A stretch of 64,000 nucleotides of DNA from Comamonas sp. JUb58 (GCF_004364775.1 NZ_SOAL01000023.1:1-64000), one strand, 5' to 3'; positions 27,605-37,470 are shown, numbered from the stretch's first letter. Numbers and translations are program-made. The notes: a model not told the origin generated them from the sequence alone.

Positions 27605-27640
27605 TGGCAGCGCGATAGCGCAGCCCTGCAATGCGCCCTG

Positions 27641-27672
27641 AAGGCGGCACCGCGACAAGCGTGCCGCCTTTT
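27641..27672 (+). terminator. Terminator after map
   Basis: GGCGGCAC (27643-27650) and GTGCCGCC (27661-27668) form a perfect 8-bp stem, extended by AA/TT, with a 10-base loop, followed by TTTTGTT. It separates map from glnD. Confidence 0.85.
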
Positions 27673-27791
27673 GTTATGGCGGCCCTGCCGCCGGAACGCC
27701 CTGATTTGGTGCGCCGTGGCATGGAATGTGCTTATTCGCATGCGCTGTTTATTGCTATGGCACACTGCCAGCGACAGCACAGTTAGGCACC

Positions 27792-30410
27792 ATGAACGAT
27801 CCTCGCATTCCGCAGCTGCGCGAGCAGTACCAGGCGCAACGCAGCGCCCTGTTTGACGACATCATGGCCGGGGGCAGCAGTACCCGGGGCATACAGACGC
27901 AGCTGCGCAAGCTCTCGCAGCTGGCCGATGTGCTGCTGCGCGACCTCTGGCACCTGGCCGGCCTGCCCGGCCGGCTGAACCTGGTGGGCGTGGGCGGTTT
28001 TGGCCGGGGCAAGCTCTTCCCCTATTCCGATATCGATGTGCTGCTGCTGCTGCCCGAAGGCACCGACCCGGAGCAGGACAGCGAATTGCGCAGCGCGATC
28101 GAACAGTTCATCGGTTCCTGCTGGGATGCGGGGCTGGAGATTGGCTCTAGCGTGCGCACCATCAGCCAGTGCATCAGCGAGGCCCAGGCGGATGTGACGG
28201 TGCAGACGGCGCTGCTGGAATCGCGCCGCATCATCGGCTCGCCACGCCTCTACCACCTGTTCCAGGCGGCACTGGCCCAATCGATCAAGCCCGATGCCTT
28301 TGTCGTGGCCAAGGTGCTGGAGATGCAGCAGCGCCACAACAAGTACGAGAACACCGTCTATGCGCTGGAGCCCAACTGCAAGGAATCGCCCGGCGGCCTG
28401 CGCGATCTGCAGCTGATCCTGTGGCTGGGCCGTGCCACCGGCCTGGGCAGCCGCTGGAAGGAGCTGGCCGACAAGGGGCTGGCCACCGTCTACGAGGTGC
28501 GCAACCTGCAGCGCAATGAGGACCTGATTTGCCTCATCCGCGCGCGGCTGCACATTGTGGCGCGCCGCCGCGAGGACCGGCTGGTCTTCGACCTGCAAAC
28601 GCCGGTGGCCGAGTCCTTTGGCTTCAAGACCATCACGCCGGCCGGCCAGCGCTTTCCCAAGCGCGCCAGCGAGGAGCTGATGAAGCGCTACTACTGGGCC
28701 GCCAAGGCCGTGGCCCAGCTCACGCAGATCCTGATGCTGAACATGGACGAGCGTCTGCACCCGGGCAACCACACCCTGCGCCGCATCGATGACGAGTTCT
28801 ACGACAAGGCCGGACTTATCGAGGTGGCCGACGACGAGGTCTACCAGCGCAACCCGCACGCGATCTTGCGCACCTTCTTGCTCTATGAGACCGAGCCGGG
28901 CCTGAAGGACCTGTCAGCCCGCACCTTCCGCGCGCTCTACCATGCGCGCCAGCTGATGGATGCGCAGTTCCGGCGCGATCCGGTCAACCGCGCCACCTTC
29001 ATGCAGATCCTGCAGCAGCCCCATGGCATCACCCATGCGATGCGGCTGCTGAACCAGACCTCGGTGCTGGGCCGCTACCTCTGGCCGTTCCGCCGCATCG
29101 TGGGCCAGATGCAGCATGACCTGTTCCATGTCTACACGGTGGACCAGCACATCCTGATGGTGCTGCGCAATGTGCGGCGCTTCTTCATGGCCGAGCATGC
29201 GCATGAGTACCCGTTCTGCTCCCAGCTGGCCGCCGGCTGGGACAAGCCCTGGATTCTGTACCTGGCCGCCCTCTTCCACGACATCGGCAAGGGCCGGGGC
29301 GGCGACCATTCGGAGATCGGTGCGCTGGAGGTCAAGCGTTTTTGCCGCGACCACCAGATTGCCAAGGAAGACCGGCAGCTGGTCGAGTTTCTGGTGCGCG
29401 AGCACCTGACGATGAGCCAGGTGGCGCAAAAGCAGGACACGTCCGATCCCGAGGTGATCACCGCCTTTGCCGAGCGCATGGGCAATGAGCGCCGGCTCAC
29501 CGCGCTCTACCTGCTGACCGTGGCCGACATCCGGGGCACCAGCCCCAAGGTCTGGAATGCCTGGAAAGGCAAGCTGCTGGAAGACCTGTACCGCGCCACT
29601 CTGCGCGTGCTGGGCGGACGGGCACCCGATGTGGCCGCACAGGTGGAAATCCGCAAGCGCGAGGCCCTGGTGCTGCTAGCGCTGTCGGCCCAGCCGCACG
29701 AGTCACAAAAGGCGCTGTGGGACACCTTGGGCCTGGACTATTTTCTGCGCCATGAGGCCGCCGATATTGCCTGGCACACGCGCCACCTGTCGCGCGCCGT
29801 GGGCAGCAAGGCCACCCTGGTGCGCGCGCGCCAGTCGCTGGCCGGCGAAGGCCTGCAGGTGATGGTGTATGCGCCGGACCAGCCCGATCTGTTTGCCCGC
29901 ATCTGCAGCTATTTCGACCAGGCGGGTTTCTCGATTCTGGACGCCCGGGTGCACACCGCCCTCAACCGCTGTGCGCTGGACACTTTCCAGGTGGTGGCCA
30001 CCGATGCACCGCAAAGCTACCGCGAGCTGATCAACCTGGTGGAGAGCCAGCTGACGCGCGTGCTGGTGGACGCCCAGCCGCTGCCCGAGCCGGCGCAGCG
30101 CCGTGTATCGCGCCGGGTCAAGAGCTTTCCGGTGGCGCCACGCGTGCTGCTGCGCCCTGATGACAAGGGCCAGCGCTGGCTGCTGTCGATCTCGGCGGCC
30201 GACCGCGCAGGCCTGCTCTACACCGTGGCGCGCATCCTGGCCCGCCACCAGCTGAGTGTGGAGCTGGCCAAGATCAGCACCTTGGGCGAGCGGGTGGAAG
30301 ACAGCTTTTTGCTGCAGGGCCCGGAGCTGCAGAACAATGTGAGCCAGATCGCGATCGAGACCGAACTGCTCTGGGCACTGGCCGCCACCGGCAGCGGCGC
30401 GGCCGGTTGA
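27792..30410 (+). CDS. glnD: Bifunctional PII uridylyltransferase/uridylyl-removing enzyme
   Basis: From the ATG at 27792 the enzyme has 872 residues, the usual size. The N-terminal nucleotidyltransferase motif is G-G-F-G-R-G-K-L-F-P-Y-S-D-I-D (68-82), an HD hydrolase site appears as F-H-D-I-G-K-G-R-G-G-D-H, and two C-terminal ACT domains sense glutamine (segments starting about P-D-L-F-A-R-I and R-W-L-L-S-I-S-A-A-D-R-A-G-L-L). It uridylylates PII under nitrogen limitation and removes the group under excess; a PII gene is at 51760-52098. Confidence 0.96.
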   Translation: MNDPRIPQLREQYQAQRSALFDDIMAGGSSTRGIQTQLRKLSQLADVLLRDLWHLAGLPGRLNLVGVGGFGRGKLFPYSDIDVLLLLPEGTDPEQDSELRSAIEQFIGSCWDAGLEIGSSVRTISQCISEAQADVTVQTALLESRRIIGSPRLYHLFQAALAQSIKPDAFVVAKVLEMQQRHNKYENTVYALEPNCKESPGGLRDLQLILWLGRATGLGSRWKELADKGLATVYEVRNLQRNEDLICLIRARLHIVARRREDRLVFDLQTPVAESFGFKTITPAGQRFPKRASEELMKRYYWAAKAVAQLTQILMLNMDERLHPGNHTLRRIDDEFYDKAGLIEVADDEVYQRNPHAILRTFLLYETEPGLKDLSARTFRALYHARQLMDAQFRRDPVNRATFMQILQQPHGITHAMRLLNQTSVLGRYLWPFRRIVGQMQHDLFHVYTVDQHILMVLRNVRRFFMAEHAHEYPFCSQLAAGWDKPWILYLAALFHDIGKGRGGDHSEIGALEVKRFCRDHQIAKEDRQLVEFLVREHLTMSQVAQKQDTSDPEVITAFAERMGNERRLTALYLLTVADIRGTSPKVWNAWKGKLLEDLYRATLRVLGGRAPDVAAQVEIRKREALVLLALSAQPHESQKALWDTLGLDYFLRHEAADIAWHTRHLSRAVGSKATLVRARQSLAGEGLQVMVYAPDQPDLFARICSYFDQAGFSILDARVHTALNRCALDTFQVVATDAPQSYRELINLVESQLTRVLVDAQPLPEPAQRRVSRRVKSFPVAPRVLLRPDDKGQRWLLSISAADRAGLLYTVARILARHQLSVELAKISTLGERVEDSFLLQGPELQNNVSQIAIETELLWALAATGSGAAG

Positions 30411-30428
30411 TGTTCACCAGGGGGCGAC

Positions 30429-30968
30429 TCAGTCGTCCTCCGCCGCGCTGATGCCGGGGAACAGCACCTCGGTAAAGCCGAACTGGCTGAAATCGCGCAC
30501 CCGCATCGGGTAGAGCTTGCCCCAGAGGTGGTCGCATTCATGCTGCACCACCCGGGCATGGAAGCCTTCGGCCACGCGGTCAATCGGGTCGCCATACTGG
30601 TCAAAGCCGGTGTAGCGGATCTTGTGCCAGCGCGGCACCATGCCACGCAGGCCCGGCACCGACAAACAACCTTCCCAGTCATCCTCTTCCTCGTCCGACA
30701 GGGGCGTGATCACCGGGTTGATCAGCACCGTGGGCGGCACCAGCGGGCGGTCCGGGTAACGCGGGTTGCGATCGGGCGAGCCGAAGAACACCACCTGCAA
30801 GTCCACCCCGATCTGCGGCGCTGCCAGGCCCGCGCCATGGGCGTCGCGCATGGTGTCGAGCAGGTCCTGCACCAGCTGGTGCAGCGCATCGGTGTCGAAT
30901 TCGGTCACGGGCTGCGCCGTGCGCAGCAAACGGGCATCGCCCATTTTCAAGATTGGATAGATCGCCAT
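30429..30968 (-). CDS. def: Peptide deformylase
   Basis: A 179-residue enzyme from the ATG at 30968; an upstream extension is not family-like. All three hallmark motifs are intact: [10 protein letters not shown] (45-54), E-G-C-L-S-V-P-G (99-106) and H-E-C-D-H (143-147), whose Cys101, His143 and His147 bind the catalytic metal. It removes the N-formyl group from nascent peptides, acting before Map, whose gene lies nearby. It converges with glnD with only 18 bases between stops. Confidence 0.95.
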   Translation of the reverse strand: MAIYPILKMGDARLLRTAQPVTEFDTDALHQLVQDLLDTMRDAHGAGLAAPQIGVDLQVVFFGSPDRNPRYPDRPLVPPTVLINPVITPLSDEEEDDWEGCLSVPGLRGMVPRWHKIRYTGFDQYGDPIDRVAEGFHARVVQHECDHLWGKLYPMRVRDFSQFGFTEVLFPGISAAEDD

Positions 30969-31096
30969 GCCGGCATGGTAGCGCAGCGGGCAAGCCCATC
31001 TGCCGCCTTTTGCCACCCAAAACGGCAGCACTGCAAGAGGCACAGCTTGCCCAGCATCAAGACACTGTTATGCGGCGCGATGCACAATGCGAGACC

Positions 31097-31540
31097 ATGA
31101 ACGAGCCCGGAGCCTCTTCCCCCGCGCTGCAAGACGTGCAGACGCCGGCCTACTGCCCCATCCGCAGCCCGGTTTTGCGCTGGCTGCTGCTGTTGGCGGC
31201 CGTGGCCTGCCTGGCGATGGGCATCATCGGTATTTTTGTGCCGGGCCTGCCCACCACGGTGTTTGTGCTGATGGCCGGGGCCTGCGCGGCACGCAGCTCG
31301 CCTCGCCTGCATGCCTGGCTGTGGCGCCACCGCCTGTTTGGCGGCATGCTGCGCAACTGGGCGGCGGGCGGTTTTGTCAGCCGCAAGGCCAAGTGGAGCG
31401 CCAGCATCACGATGGCAGTATGCGCCGTCATCATGCTGCTGGTGCCAGCGCCGGGCTGGGCCAAGCTGTTGTCGATTGGCTGCATGGCCTGCGTGCTGGC
31501 TTGGCTGTGGTGCCGGCCCGAGCCGCCTACGCCCCAGTGA
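31097..31540 (+). CDS. DUF454 (YbaN) family inner-membrane protein
   Basis: A 147-residue protein from the ATG at 31097. It has hydrophobic segments at about 28-48, 50-67 and 97-133 and the family pattern G-I-I-G-I-F-V-P-G-L-P-T-T-V-F-V-L with S-P-R-L-H-A-W-L. The family is widespread and uncharacterised. It is divergent from def and ends about 60 bases before the tRNA promoter. Function unknown. Confidence 0.83.
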   Translation: MNEPGASSPALQDVQTPAYCPIRSPVLRWLLLLAAVACLAMGIIGIFVPGLPTTVFVLMAGACAARSSPRLHAWLWRHRLFGGMLRNWAAGGFVSRKAKWSASITMAVCAVIMLLVPAPGWAKLLSIGCMACVLAWLWCRPEPPTPQ

Positions 31541-31600
31541 GCGCAGCGCCCTCCTGGCAGTCCCAGGCAGCCCCTGTCGGCAAAAAATGACCTGGTCTGT

Positions 31601-31628
31601 TTTTCAGGCCAAAAATTCGTTCTATAAT
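31601..31628 (+). promoter_or_regulatory. Promoter of the tRNA-Asn array
   Basis: A perfect TATAAT -10 (31623-31628) lies 16 bases after TTTTCA (31601-31606), a 4-of-6 match to the -35 consensus. The first tRNA begins 12 bases beyond the -10. Confidence 0.75.
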
Positions 31629-31639
31629 CGCAGTCTTGT

Positions 31640-31715
31640 TCCTCAATAGCTCAGTTGGTAGAGCGCCGGACTGTTAATCCGTAGGTCCCTGGTTCGAGCC
31701 CAGGTTGAGGAGCCA
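31640..31715 (+). tRNA. tRNA-Asn (GTT), copy 1
   Basis: A 76-base cloverleaf with anticodon GTT inside CTGTTAAT, an intact T-arm GGTTCGAGCC region, and an encoded 3' CCA. The acceptor stem pairs TCCTCAA with TTGAGGA. All four copies in the array are identical in sequence by eye. Confidence 0.97.
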
Positions 31716-31761
31716 AAGAATTTTTTGGCTTTGCAATCGAACAAAGCCTGTTTACCGATAT

Positions 31762-31837
31762 TCCTCAATAGCTCAGTTGGTAGAGCGCCGGACTGTTAAT
31801 CCGTAGGTCCCTGGTTCGAGCCCAGGTTGAGGAGCCA
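31762..31837 (+). tRNA. tRNA-Asn (GTT), copy 2
   Basis: Identical in sequence to copy 1, with encoded CCA, 46 bases downstream of it. Confidence 0.97.
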
Positions 31838-31884
31838 TCACTTATCTGCCCTGCAATCGTTCAGGGCATTGACCAAAAATTTGT

Positions 31885-31960
31885 TCCTCAATAGCTCAGT
31901 TGGTAGAGCGCCGGACTGTTAATCCGTAGGTCCCTGGTTCGAGCCCAGGTTGAGGAGCCA
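31885..31960 (+). tRNA. tRNA-Asn (GTT), copy 3
   Basis: Identical to copies 1 and 2, separated from copy 2 by a 47-base spacer of different sequence. Confidence 0.97.
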
Positions 31961-32006
31961 AAGCATTTTTGGCTTTGCAATCGCACAAAGCCTGTTCACC
32001 GTTTAT

Positions 32007-32082
32007 TCCTCAATAGCTCAGTTGGTAGAGCGCCGGACTGTTAATCCGTAGGTCCCTGGTTCGAGCCCAGGTTGAGGAGCCA
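32007..32082 (+). tRNA. tRNA-Asn (GTT), copy 4
   Basis: Identical to the other copies. The spacer before it nearly repeats the spacer after copy 1, and the terminator follows seven bases after its CCA. Confidence 0.97.
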
Positions 32083-32088
32083 TTCAAA

Positions 32089-32114
32089 AAGCCTGCACAC
32101 GTGCAGGCTTTTTT
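32089..32114 (+). terminator. Terminator of the tRNA-Asn array
   Basis: GCCTGCA (32091-32097) and TGCAGGC (32102-32108) form a stem with loop CACG, flanked by AA/TT and followed by six T. Confidence 0.9.
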
Positions 32115-32226
32115 GTTTTTGCCGCTTAAAGCCTGCAGTGGCGGCAGAACTGCAGTATTTGTCACCCCCGCGTGGCCTTGGGGGCCAGCAGCCCGCCATT
32201 TGGCCGCTACCATGGCAACAGACACC

Positions 32227-33012
32227 ATGAGCGCCAACCACCACACGCCCCCACTTGCCTGGCTGCAAGCCGATGACGACTTTCCACCGGTCGACATGGC
32301 CTGGGGACACAATACCCCCCACCCCGGCCTGCTGGCCGCCGGCGGCGTGCTCGACAGCGCCCATCTGCAACAGGCCTACCGCCAGGGCATCTTCCCCTGG
32401 TACAGCGAGGGCTCGCCGATCCTGTGGTGGTCCACCGATCCGCGCATGGTGCTGCAAACGGCTGATTTCCGGCTGCACCGCTCGCTCAAGCAGGCGATCC
32501 GCAAGTTCGAGCAGGACCCGCACAGCGAACTGCGCATCGACAGCGACTTTGCCGCGGTGATTGCCGCCTGCAGCCAGCAGGACCGCCCGGGCCAGGACGG
32601 AACCTGGATCGTTGACGACATCCAGGCCGCCTACACCCAGCTGCACCGGGATGGCTTTGCCCACAGCGTCGAACTGTGGCAAGGCGGCGAGCTGGTGGCC
32701 GGGCTGTACTGCGTCGCCATTGGCCGCGCGGTGTTTGGTGAATCGATGTTCACCACCGTGCCCAATGGCTCCAAGATTGCATTGGCCGCGCTGGTGCAGA
32801 TCTGCCGGCGCGACCAGGCACCGATGATCGATTGCCAGCAAAACACCGGGCATCTGGCCTTCATGGGCGCCGCCGAGATGCCGCGCAGCCGCTTTTTGGC
32901 CAATGTGCAGCGGCAAATAGCGCTGCCCCCGATGCGCTGGGAGTTTGCATCTCGCGATTGGACTGACATAATCCCACTATCTGAAATGACATCTCCGCAT
33001 CCGGATGAGTAG
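32227..33012 (+). CDS. aat: Leucyl/phenylalanyl-tRNA--protein transferase
   Basis: From the ATG at 32227 (an ATG at 32212 is also possible) the protein has 261 residues. Family motifs include [10 protein letters not shown], the Y-R-Q-G-I-F-P-W-Y segment, W-W-S-x-D-P-R, V-F-G-E-S-M-F and D-C-Q. It transfers Leu or Phe from tRNA to proteins with N-terminal Lys or Arg, marking them for ClpS/ClpAP. Its last 8 bases overlap the bpt start, so the two N-degron transferases are co-translated. Confidence 0.95.
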   Translation: MSANHHTPPLAWLQADDDFPPVDMAWGHNTPHPGLLAAGGVLDSAHLQQAYRQGIFPWYSEGSPILWWSTDPRMVLQTADFRLHRSLKQAIRKFEQDPHSELRIDSDFAAVIAACSQQDRPGQDGTWIVDDIQAAYTQLHRDGFAHSVELWQGGELVAGLYCVAIGRAVFGESMFTTVPNGSKIALAALVQICRRDQAPMIDCQQNTGHLAFMGAAEMPRSRFLANVQRQIALPPMRWEFASRDWTDIIPLSEMTSPHPDE

Positions 33013-33763
33013 GCTGAACGAACTACCACTGCACAGCTTGCAGTTTTATGCGACAGCGCCCTACCCATGCAGCTATCTCGAAGCGCGCATGGCGCGGTCT
33101 CAGGTAGCCACGCCCAGCCACGCCATCCAGAACGATGTCTATTCCGAGTTGATCCAGCAGGGTTTTCGCCGCAGCGGCCTGTTCACCTACCGCCCTTATT
33201 GCGACGGCTGCCAGGCCTGCGTGCCCTTGCGCGTGCATGTGCAGGACTTCAAACCCAAGCGCCACCAGCGCCGCGCGCGCAAGCAGCACGAAGCGCTGGA
33301 TGTGCGCGTGCTGCCGCTGGGTTTTCTGCGCGAGCACTATGAGCTCTACCTGCGCTACCAATCGGCCCGCCATACCGGCGGCGGCATGGATGAGGACAGC
33401 GTCGAGCAGTATTCGCAGTTCATGCTGCAAAGCCGGGTCAACAGCCGCCTGGTGGAGTTCCGCGAACCCACGCAGAACCAGCAGCCCGGCGCCTTGAAGA
33501 TGGTCTCGATCATCGACATCCTCAATGACGGCCTATCCGCCGTCTACACCTTTTACGAGCCCGAGGCCCACACCAGCTACGGCACCTACAACGTGCTCTG
33601 GCAGATTGAACAGTGCCGCGCGATGGGCCTGCCCTACCTCTACCTGGGCTACTGGATTGCCGCCAGCCCCAAGATGCAATACAAGGCCGATTACCAGCCC
33701 TTTGAGGTCTATATCGACCAGCGCTGGCAACCGGGCCAGCTCGCCAACCATTGCGCCCCTTGA
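33005..33763 (+). CDS. bpt: Bacterial arginyl/leucyl-type tRNA--protein transferase
   Basis: A 252-residue protein of the Ate1/Bpt family: Y-P-C-S-Y-L near residue 20, then [12 protein letters not shown] (about 64-75), and a GNAT-like C-terminal part with T-Y-N-V-L-W-Q-I and Y-L-G-Y-W-I. Bpt adds Leu to N-terminal Asp or Glu in bacteria. It forms an operon with aat, as is common in proteobacteria. Confidence 0.94.
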   Translation: MSRLNELPLHSLQFYATAPYPCSYLEARMARSQVATPSHAIQNDVYSELIQQGFRRSGLFTYRPYCDGCQACVPLRVHVQDFKPKRHQRRARKQHEALDVRVLPLGFLREHYELYLRYQSARHTGGGMDEDSVEQYSQFMLQSRVNSRLVEFREPTQNQQPGALKMVSIIDILNDGLSAVYTFYEPEAHTSYGTYNVLWQIEQCRAMGLPYLYLGYWIAASPKMQYKADYQPFEVYIDQRWQPGQLANHCAP

Positions 33764-33818
33764 TCGCTGCGATCAAGCGGCCCACCCCTATCTTTGTTAT
33801 TTGAGCGCCAGTCTACGC

Positions 33819-34616
33819 ATGACCAAAACCACATATGACACCGTCACCAAGCCCAGCGTGCAAGTGCTAGAGCGCATGTTCACGCTGCTGGACGTCCTGG
33901 CCACGCGCGAGGAAGCGGTGTCACTCAAGGAGCTGAGCGAGATCACGGGCCTGCACCCGTCGACGACGCACCGCATCTTGAACGACCTGACCATCGGCCG
34001 CTTTGTGGACCGCCCCGAATCGGGCAGCTACCGCCTGGGCATGCGCCTCCTGGAGCTGGGCAACCTGGTCAAGGCCCGCATCAATGTGCGCGAAGTGGCC
34101 TTGCTGCCGATGCGCCGCCTGCACCTGGCAACCCAGCAGGCCATCAACCTGAGCATGCGCCAGGGCGATGAGATCGTCTATGTGGAACGCAGCTTCAGCG
34201 AGCGCTCGGGCATGCAGGTGGTGCGCGCCATTGGCGGCCATGCGCCGCTGCACCTGACATCGACGGGCAAGCTCTTCCTGGCCAATGACGAACCCGAACG
34301 CGTGCGCGCCTACGCGATGCGCACGGGCCTGGCCGGCAACACCAAGAACAGCATCACCAACCTGGCGGTGCTGGAGCGCGAACTGTCCAAAACCCGCCAG
34401 TACGGCGTGGCACGCGACAACGAAGAGTTGGAGCTGGGCGTGCGCTGCATGGCCGCAGGCATCTATGACGACCAGGGGCGCCTGGTGGCCGGTCTGTCCG
34501 TCTCCGCCCCCGCAGACCGGCTGGAAGACGCCTGGACCACGCGCCTGCAGGCCACGGCCAGCGAGATCTCGTCCGCCTTGGGCTTTGACGAACACCGCCA
34601 GCCCAACGCGCGCTGA
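33819..34616 (+). CDS. IclR-family transcriptional regulator
   Basis: A 265-residue regulator from the ATG at 33819. The N-terminal winged helix-turn-helix (about 12-75, S-L-K-E-L-S-E-I-T-G-L-H-P-S-T-T-H-R-I-L) is followed by the IclR effector domain with the R-A-I-G-G-H-A-P-L-H-L-T-S-T-G-K motif. IclR proteins usually control catabolic operons in response to an aromatic acid or small carbon source. It stands alone here, without an obvious target, and ends at a bidirectional terminator. Confidence 0.9.
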   Translation: MTKTTYDTVTKPSVQVLERMFTLLDVLATREEAVSLKELSEITGLHPSTTHRILNDLTIGRFVDRPESGSYRLGMRLLELGNLVKARINVREVALLPMRRLHLATQQAINLSMRQGDEIVYVERSFSERSGMQVVRAIGGHAPLHLTSTGKLFLANDEPERVRAYAMRTGLAGNTKNSITNLAVLERELSKTRQYGVARDNEELELGVRCMAAGIYDDQGRLVAGLSVSAPADRLEDAWTTRLQATASEISSALGFDEHRQPNAR

Positions 34617-34650
34617 GCCCGTCCCCCATCCCCAGCGCTTAGGCGCAAAA

Positions 34651-34673
34651 AAACCTGCCGAGGCAGGTTTTTT
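34651..34673. terminator. Bidirectional terminator between IclR and PBP7-type genes
   Basis: CCTGC-CGAG-GCAGG with flanking AAA/TTT forms a strong stem, with an A-run before and a T-run after, so it can stop both converging transcripts. Confidence 0.88.
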
Positions 34674-34689
34674 GTTGGGTGCTTGGCGC

Positions 34690-35814
34690 TCAGTGCTTGG
34701 CCAGCAGTTGCGTGCCCGAGCCTTCCACCCAGTGGCGCACGCGCTCGGCATCGGCCAGACGGCCAAACTTGCCGGCCGAATCCAGGAACACCATGATCAG
34801 CTTGCGGCCGGCAACCTGGGTCTGCATCACCAGGCAGCGACCCGCTTCGGAGATATAGCCGGTCTTTTGCAGGCCGATATTCCAGTCCGGGTTGTGTACC
34901 AGGCGGTTGGTGTTGTTGAACTGGAGGGTGCGCTCACCCACTTCCACCTGGTAGGACGGCGAGGTGGTCAGATCACGCAGCAGCGGATCGGAATGCGCCA
35001 CATTCACCAGGGTTGCCAGGTCAAAGGCGCTGGACTGGTTGGAGCTCGACAGGCCGGTGGGCTCAACATAGCGGGTGTCGGCCATGCCCAGCATCTTGGC
35101 CTTCATGTTCATCAGGCCGACAAAGCTCTGCATGCCACCGGGGTAGGTACGGCCCAGCGCATGCGCTGCGCGGTTTTCGCTGGACATCAGCGCCAGGTGC
35201 AGCAGTTCGCCGCGCATCAAGGTGGTGCCCACACGCAGACGCGAGCTGCTGTGCTTCTCGGTGTCCACATCGTCCTGGGTGATGGTGATCATCTCGTCCA
35301 TCGGCAGCTGGGCCTGGGAGATGATGAGACCGGTCATCAGCTTGGTCAGCGATGCGATCGGCAGCACGGCATGGTCGTTCTTGGACAGCAGCACTTCGTG
35401 CGTGTCCTGGTCCAGCACCAGGGCCACACTGGACTTGAGCGCCAGCGGATCGGTCACATCATGCAGACCGGCCAGCTGGCCAAAGGATTGGCGTTCGGGA
35501 ATGATGACGGCCGCAGCAACGGCAGCGCGCCCGGCATGGCGACCGGCCTTGGCGACCGTGGTCTTGCCCTTCACGGCCTTGGCGGCCACCTTTTTGGAAG
35601 CGGGGGCAGCAGCCTGCTTGTGGCGGCCATTGCGCTCGCCCTTGGAGGCCACGGCTGCCTGCTTTTTGCCCGCCTTGGCCTGCACATGCGCCTTGGCAGC
35701 CGGCTTGTTCTTGGTGCTGGCATGCACGCTGGGTGCCGCCAAACCAAAGGCCAGGGTGCAAATTGCAAACAAATGTGAAAAACGACGCAAAACACTGCGA
35801 TGACGTAGCGCCAT
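34690..35814 (-). CDS. pbpG: D-alanyl-D-alanine endopeptidase (PBP7 type) with Lys/Ala-rich linker
   Basis: A 374-residue exported protein. A signal peptide (1-32, cut near V-H-A) is followed by an unusual Lys/Ala-rich, histone-H1-like linker at about 34-102, then the S11 peptidase domain with S-L-T-K (155-158), S-E-N (212-214) and K-T-G (317-319). PBP7 cleaves D-Ala-mDAP cross-links in murein. The basic linker should be extended and may contact murein, teichoic-like polymers or nucleic acid; its role is inferred. Single gene with its own terminator. Confidence 0.92.
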   Translation of the reverse strand: MALRHRSVLRRFSHLFAICTLAFGLAAPSVHASTKNKPAAKAHVQAKAGKKQAAVASKGERNGRHKQAAAPASKKVAAKAVKGKTTVAKAGRHAGRAAVAAAVIIPERQSFGQLAGLHDVTDPLALKSSVALVLDQDTHEVLLSKNDHAVLPIASLTKLMTGLIISQAQLPMDEMITITQDDVDTEKHSSSRLRVGTTLMRGELLHLALMSSENRAAHALGRTYPGGMQSFVGLMNMKAKMLGMADTRYVEPTGLSSSNQSSAFDLATLVNVAHSDPLLRDLTTSPSYQVEVGERTLQFNNTNRLVHNPDWNIGLQKTGYISEAGRCLVMQTQVAGRKLIMVFLDSAGKFGRLADAERVRHWVEGSGTQLLAKH

Positions 35815-35931
35815 TATTCTGCTCCCTACAAATACGATAGCTGACAGCGGAAATTTGGATTCAAAAAATCGCGCAAATTCATGAACTTACGCGACTCTTC
35901 AATTATTTAAGTGAAATTATATTCCGAAGTC

Positions 35932-37470
35932 TCAACCTTGTGCAGCTACTCGCTCCGTAGGATTTTGTAACTTGTTTAGGGCAGCGATGTAAGCCTTCGC
36001 TGACGCCACCACAATATCAGGGTCTGCGCCTACACCGTTGACCACACGGCCGCCCATTTGCAAGCGTACGGTCACCTCGCCCTGGCTTTCGGTGGAGCCG
36101 CTGATCGCATTGACCGCGTACAGCACCATCTCGGCGCCGCTGCGGGCCTGCGACTCAATCGCCTTCATCGATGCATCGACGGGACCGTTGCCAGTGGACT
36201 CGCCGCGCACTTCCTGGCCATTGGCAATCAGCACCACACTGGCCTTGGGCTGCTCGCCCGTTTCGCTCGATTGCGACAGCGAAACAAAGCGGTAGGCTTC
36301 GGCCTGCGCCTCGGCGCCTTCCATGTGCACCAGCGCCAGGATGTCTTCGTCAAAAATCTCGCTCTTGCGATCGGCCAGGTCCTTGAAGCGGGCGAATGCG
36401 GCATTGATCTCGCTTTCGCTGTCCATCACCACGCCCAGCTCCTGCAGGCGCTGCTTGAAGGCATTGCGGCCCGAGAGCTTGCCCAGCACGATCTTGTTGG
36501 CGCTCCAGCCCACATCTTCGGCACGCATGATTTCGTAGGTGTCGCGGGCCTTGAGCACGCCATCCTGGTGGATGCCGGAGGCATGGGCAAAGGCATTGGC
36601 CCCCACCACGGCCTTGTTGGGCTGCACCACAAAGCCGGTGGTCTGGCTCACCAGGCGGCTGGCGGCCACGATGTGCTGGGCGTCGATGTTGACATCAAGG
36701 CCAAAGTAATCGCGGCGCGTCTTGACGGCCATGACCACTTCTTCAAGTGAGCAGTTACCCGCGCGCTCGCCCAGGCCATTGATCGTGCACTCCACCTGGC
36801 GTGCTCCACCGATCTTGACGCCGGCCAGCGAGTTGGCAACGGCCATGCCCAGGTCGTTGTGGCAGTGCACGGACCAGATGGCCTTGTCGCTATTGGGAAT
36901 GCGCTCACGCAGGTTCAGAATGAACTGGCCATAGAGCTCGGGGATCGCGTAGCCGACGGTGTCGGGCACATTGATGGTCGTCGCGCCTTCGGCAATCACG
37001 GCCTCGATCACGCGGCAGAGAAAATCTGGATCGCTGCGGTAGCCGTCTTCGGGGCTGAACTCGATATCGCCCACCAGATTGCGGGCAAAGCGCACCGACA
37101 TCTTGGCCTGCTCGAAGACCTCATCGGGCGACATGCGCAGCTTCTTCTCCATGTGCAATGGGCTGGTCGCAATGAAGGTGTGGATACGCGCACGGTTGGC
37201 GGGCTTCAAGGCCTCGGCAGCGCGGGCGATGTCGCGGTCATTGGCGCGTGCCAAGGAGCAGATGGTCGAGTCCTTGATGATGGAGGCGATGCTCTGCACA
37301 CAATCAAAATCACCGTTGGAGCTGGCGGCAAAACCGGCTTCGATGACGTCCACCTTGAGGCGCTCCAGCTGGCGCGCAATGCGCAGCTTCTCGTCCTTGG
37401 TCATGGACGCGCCGGGCGATTGCTCGCCATCGCGCAAGGTGGTATCAAAAATAATCAGTTGCTCGCTCAT
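35932..37470 (-). CDS. leuA: 2-isopropylmalate synthase, class I (E. coli type)
   Basis: The ATG at 37470 follows GGAG by six bases and gives 512 residues, close to the E. coli enzyme. Seen are [13 protein letters not shown] at the N-terminus, the metal motif H-C-H-N-D-L-G-M-A, and a C-terminal regulatory domain (N-G-P-V-D-A-S and further). It condenses acetyl-CoA with 2-oxoisovalerate, the first committed step of leucine synthesis, with feedback inhibition by leucine. It lies downstream of a second, class II enzyme with a terminator between, so it probably has its own promoter. Confidence 0.94.
   Translation of the reverse strand: MSEQLIIFDTTLRDGEQSPGASMTKDEKLRIARQLERLKVDVIEAGFAASSNGDFDCVQSIASIIKDSTICSLARANDRDIARAAEALKPANRARIHTFIATSPLHMEKKLRMSPDEVFEQAKMSVRFARNLVGDIEFSPEDGYRSDPDFLCRVIEAVIAEGATTINVPDTVGYAIPELYGQFILNLRERIPNSDKAIWSVHCHNDLGMAVANSLAGVKIGGARQVECTINGLGERAGNCSLEEVVMAVKTRRDYFGLDVNIDAQHIVAASRLVSQTTGFVVQPNKAVVGANAFAHASGIHQDGVLKARDTYEIMRAEDVGWSANKIVLGKLSGRNAFKQRLQELGVVMDSESEINAAFARFKDLADRKSEIFDEDILALVHMEGAEAQAEAYRFVSLSQSSETGEQPKASVVLIANGQEVRGESTGNGPVDASMKAIESQARSGAEMVLYAVNAISGSTESQGEVTVRLQMGGRVVNGVGADPDIVVASAKAYIAALNKLQNPTERVAAQG

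Larger units (their letters stand above)
31716..32006 (+). repeat. Three tRNA spacers, each with a hairpin of common loop
   Basis: Each spacer holds a 7-bp hairpin with loop beginning CAATCG: GGCTTTG/CAAAGCC at 31727-31748, TGCCCTG/CAGGGCA at 31847-31868 and GGCTTTG/CAAAGCC at 31971-31992. Spacers 1 and 3 are near-copies, so the array probably grew by duplication of a two-gene unit. Spacer 2 keeps the hairpin with a different, compensated stem. A role in processing the tRNA precursor is plausible. Confidence 0.7.
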
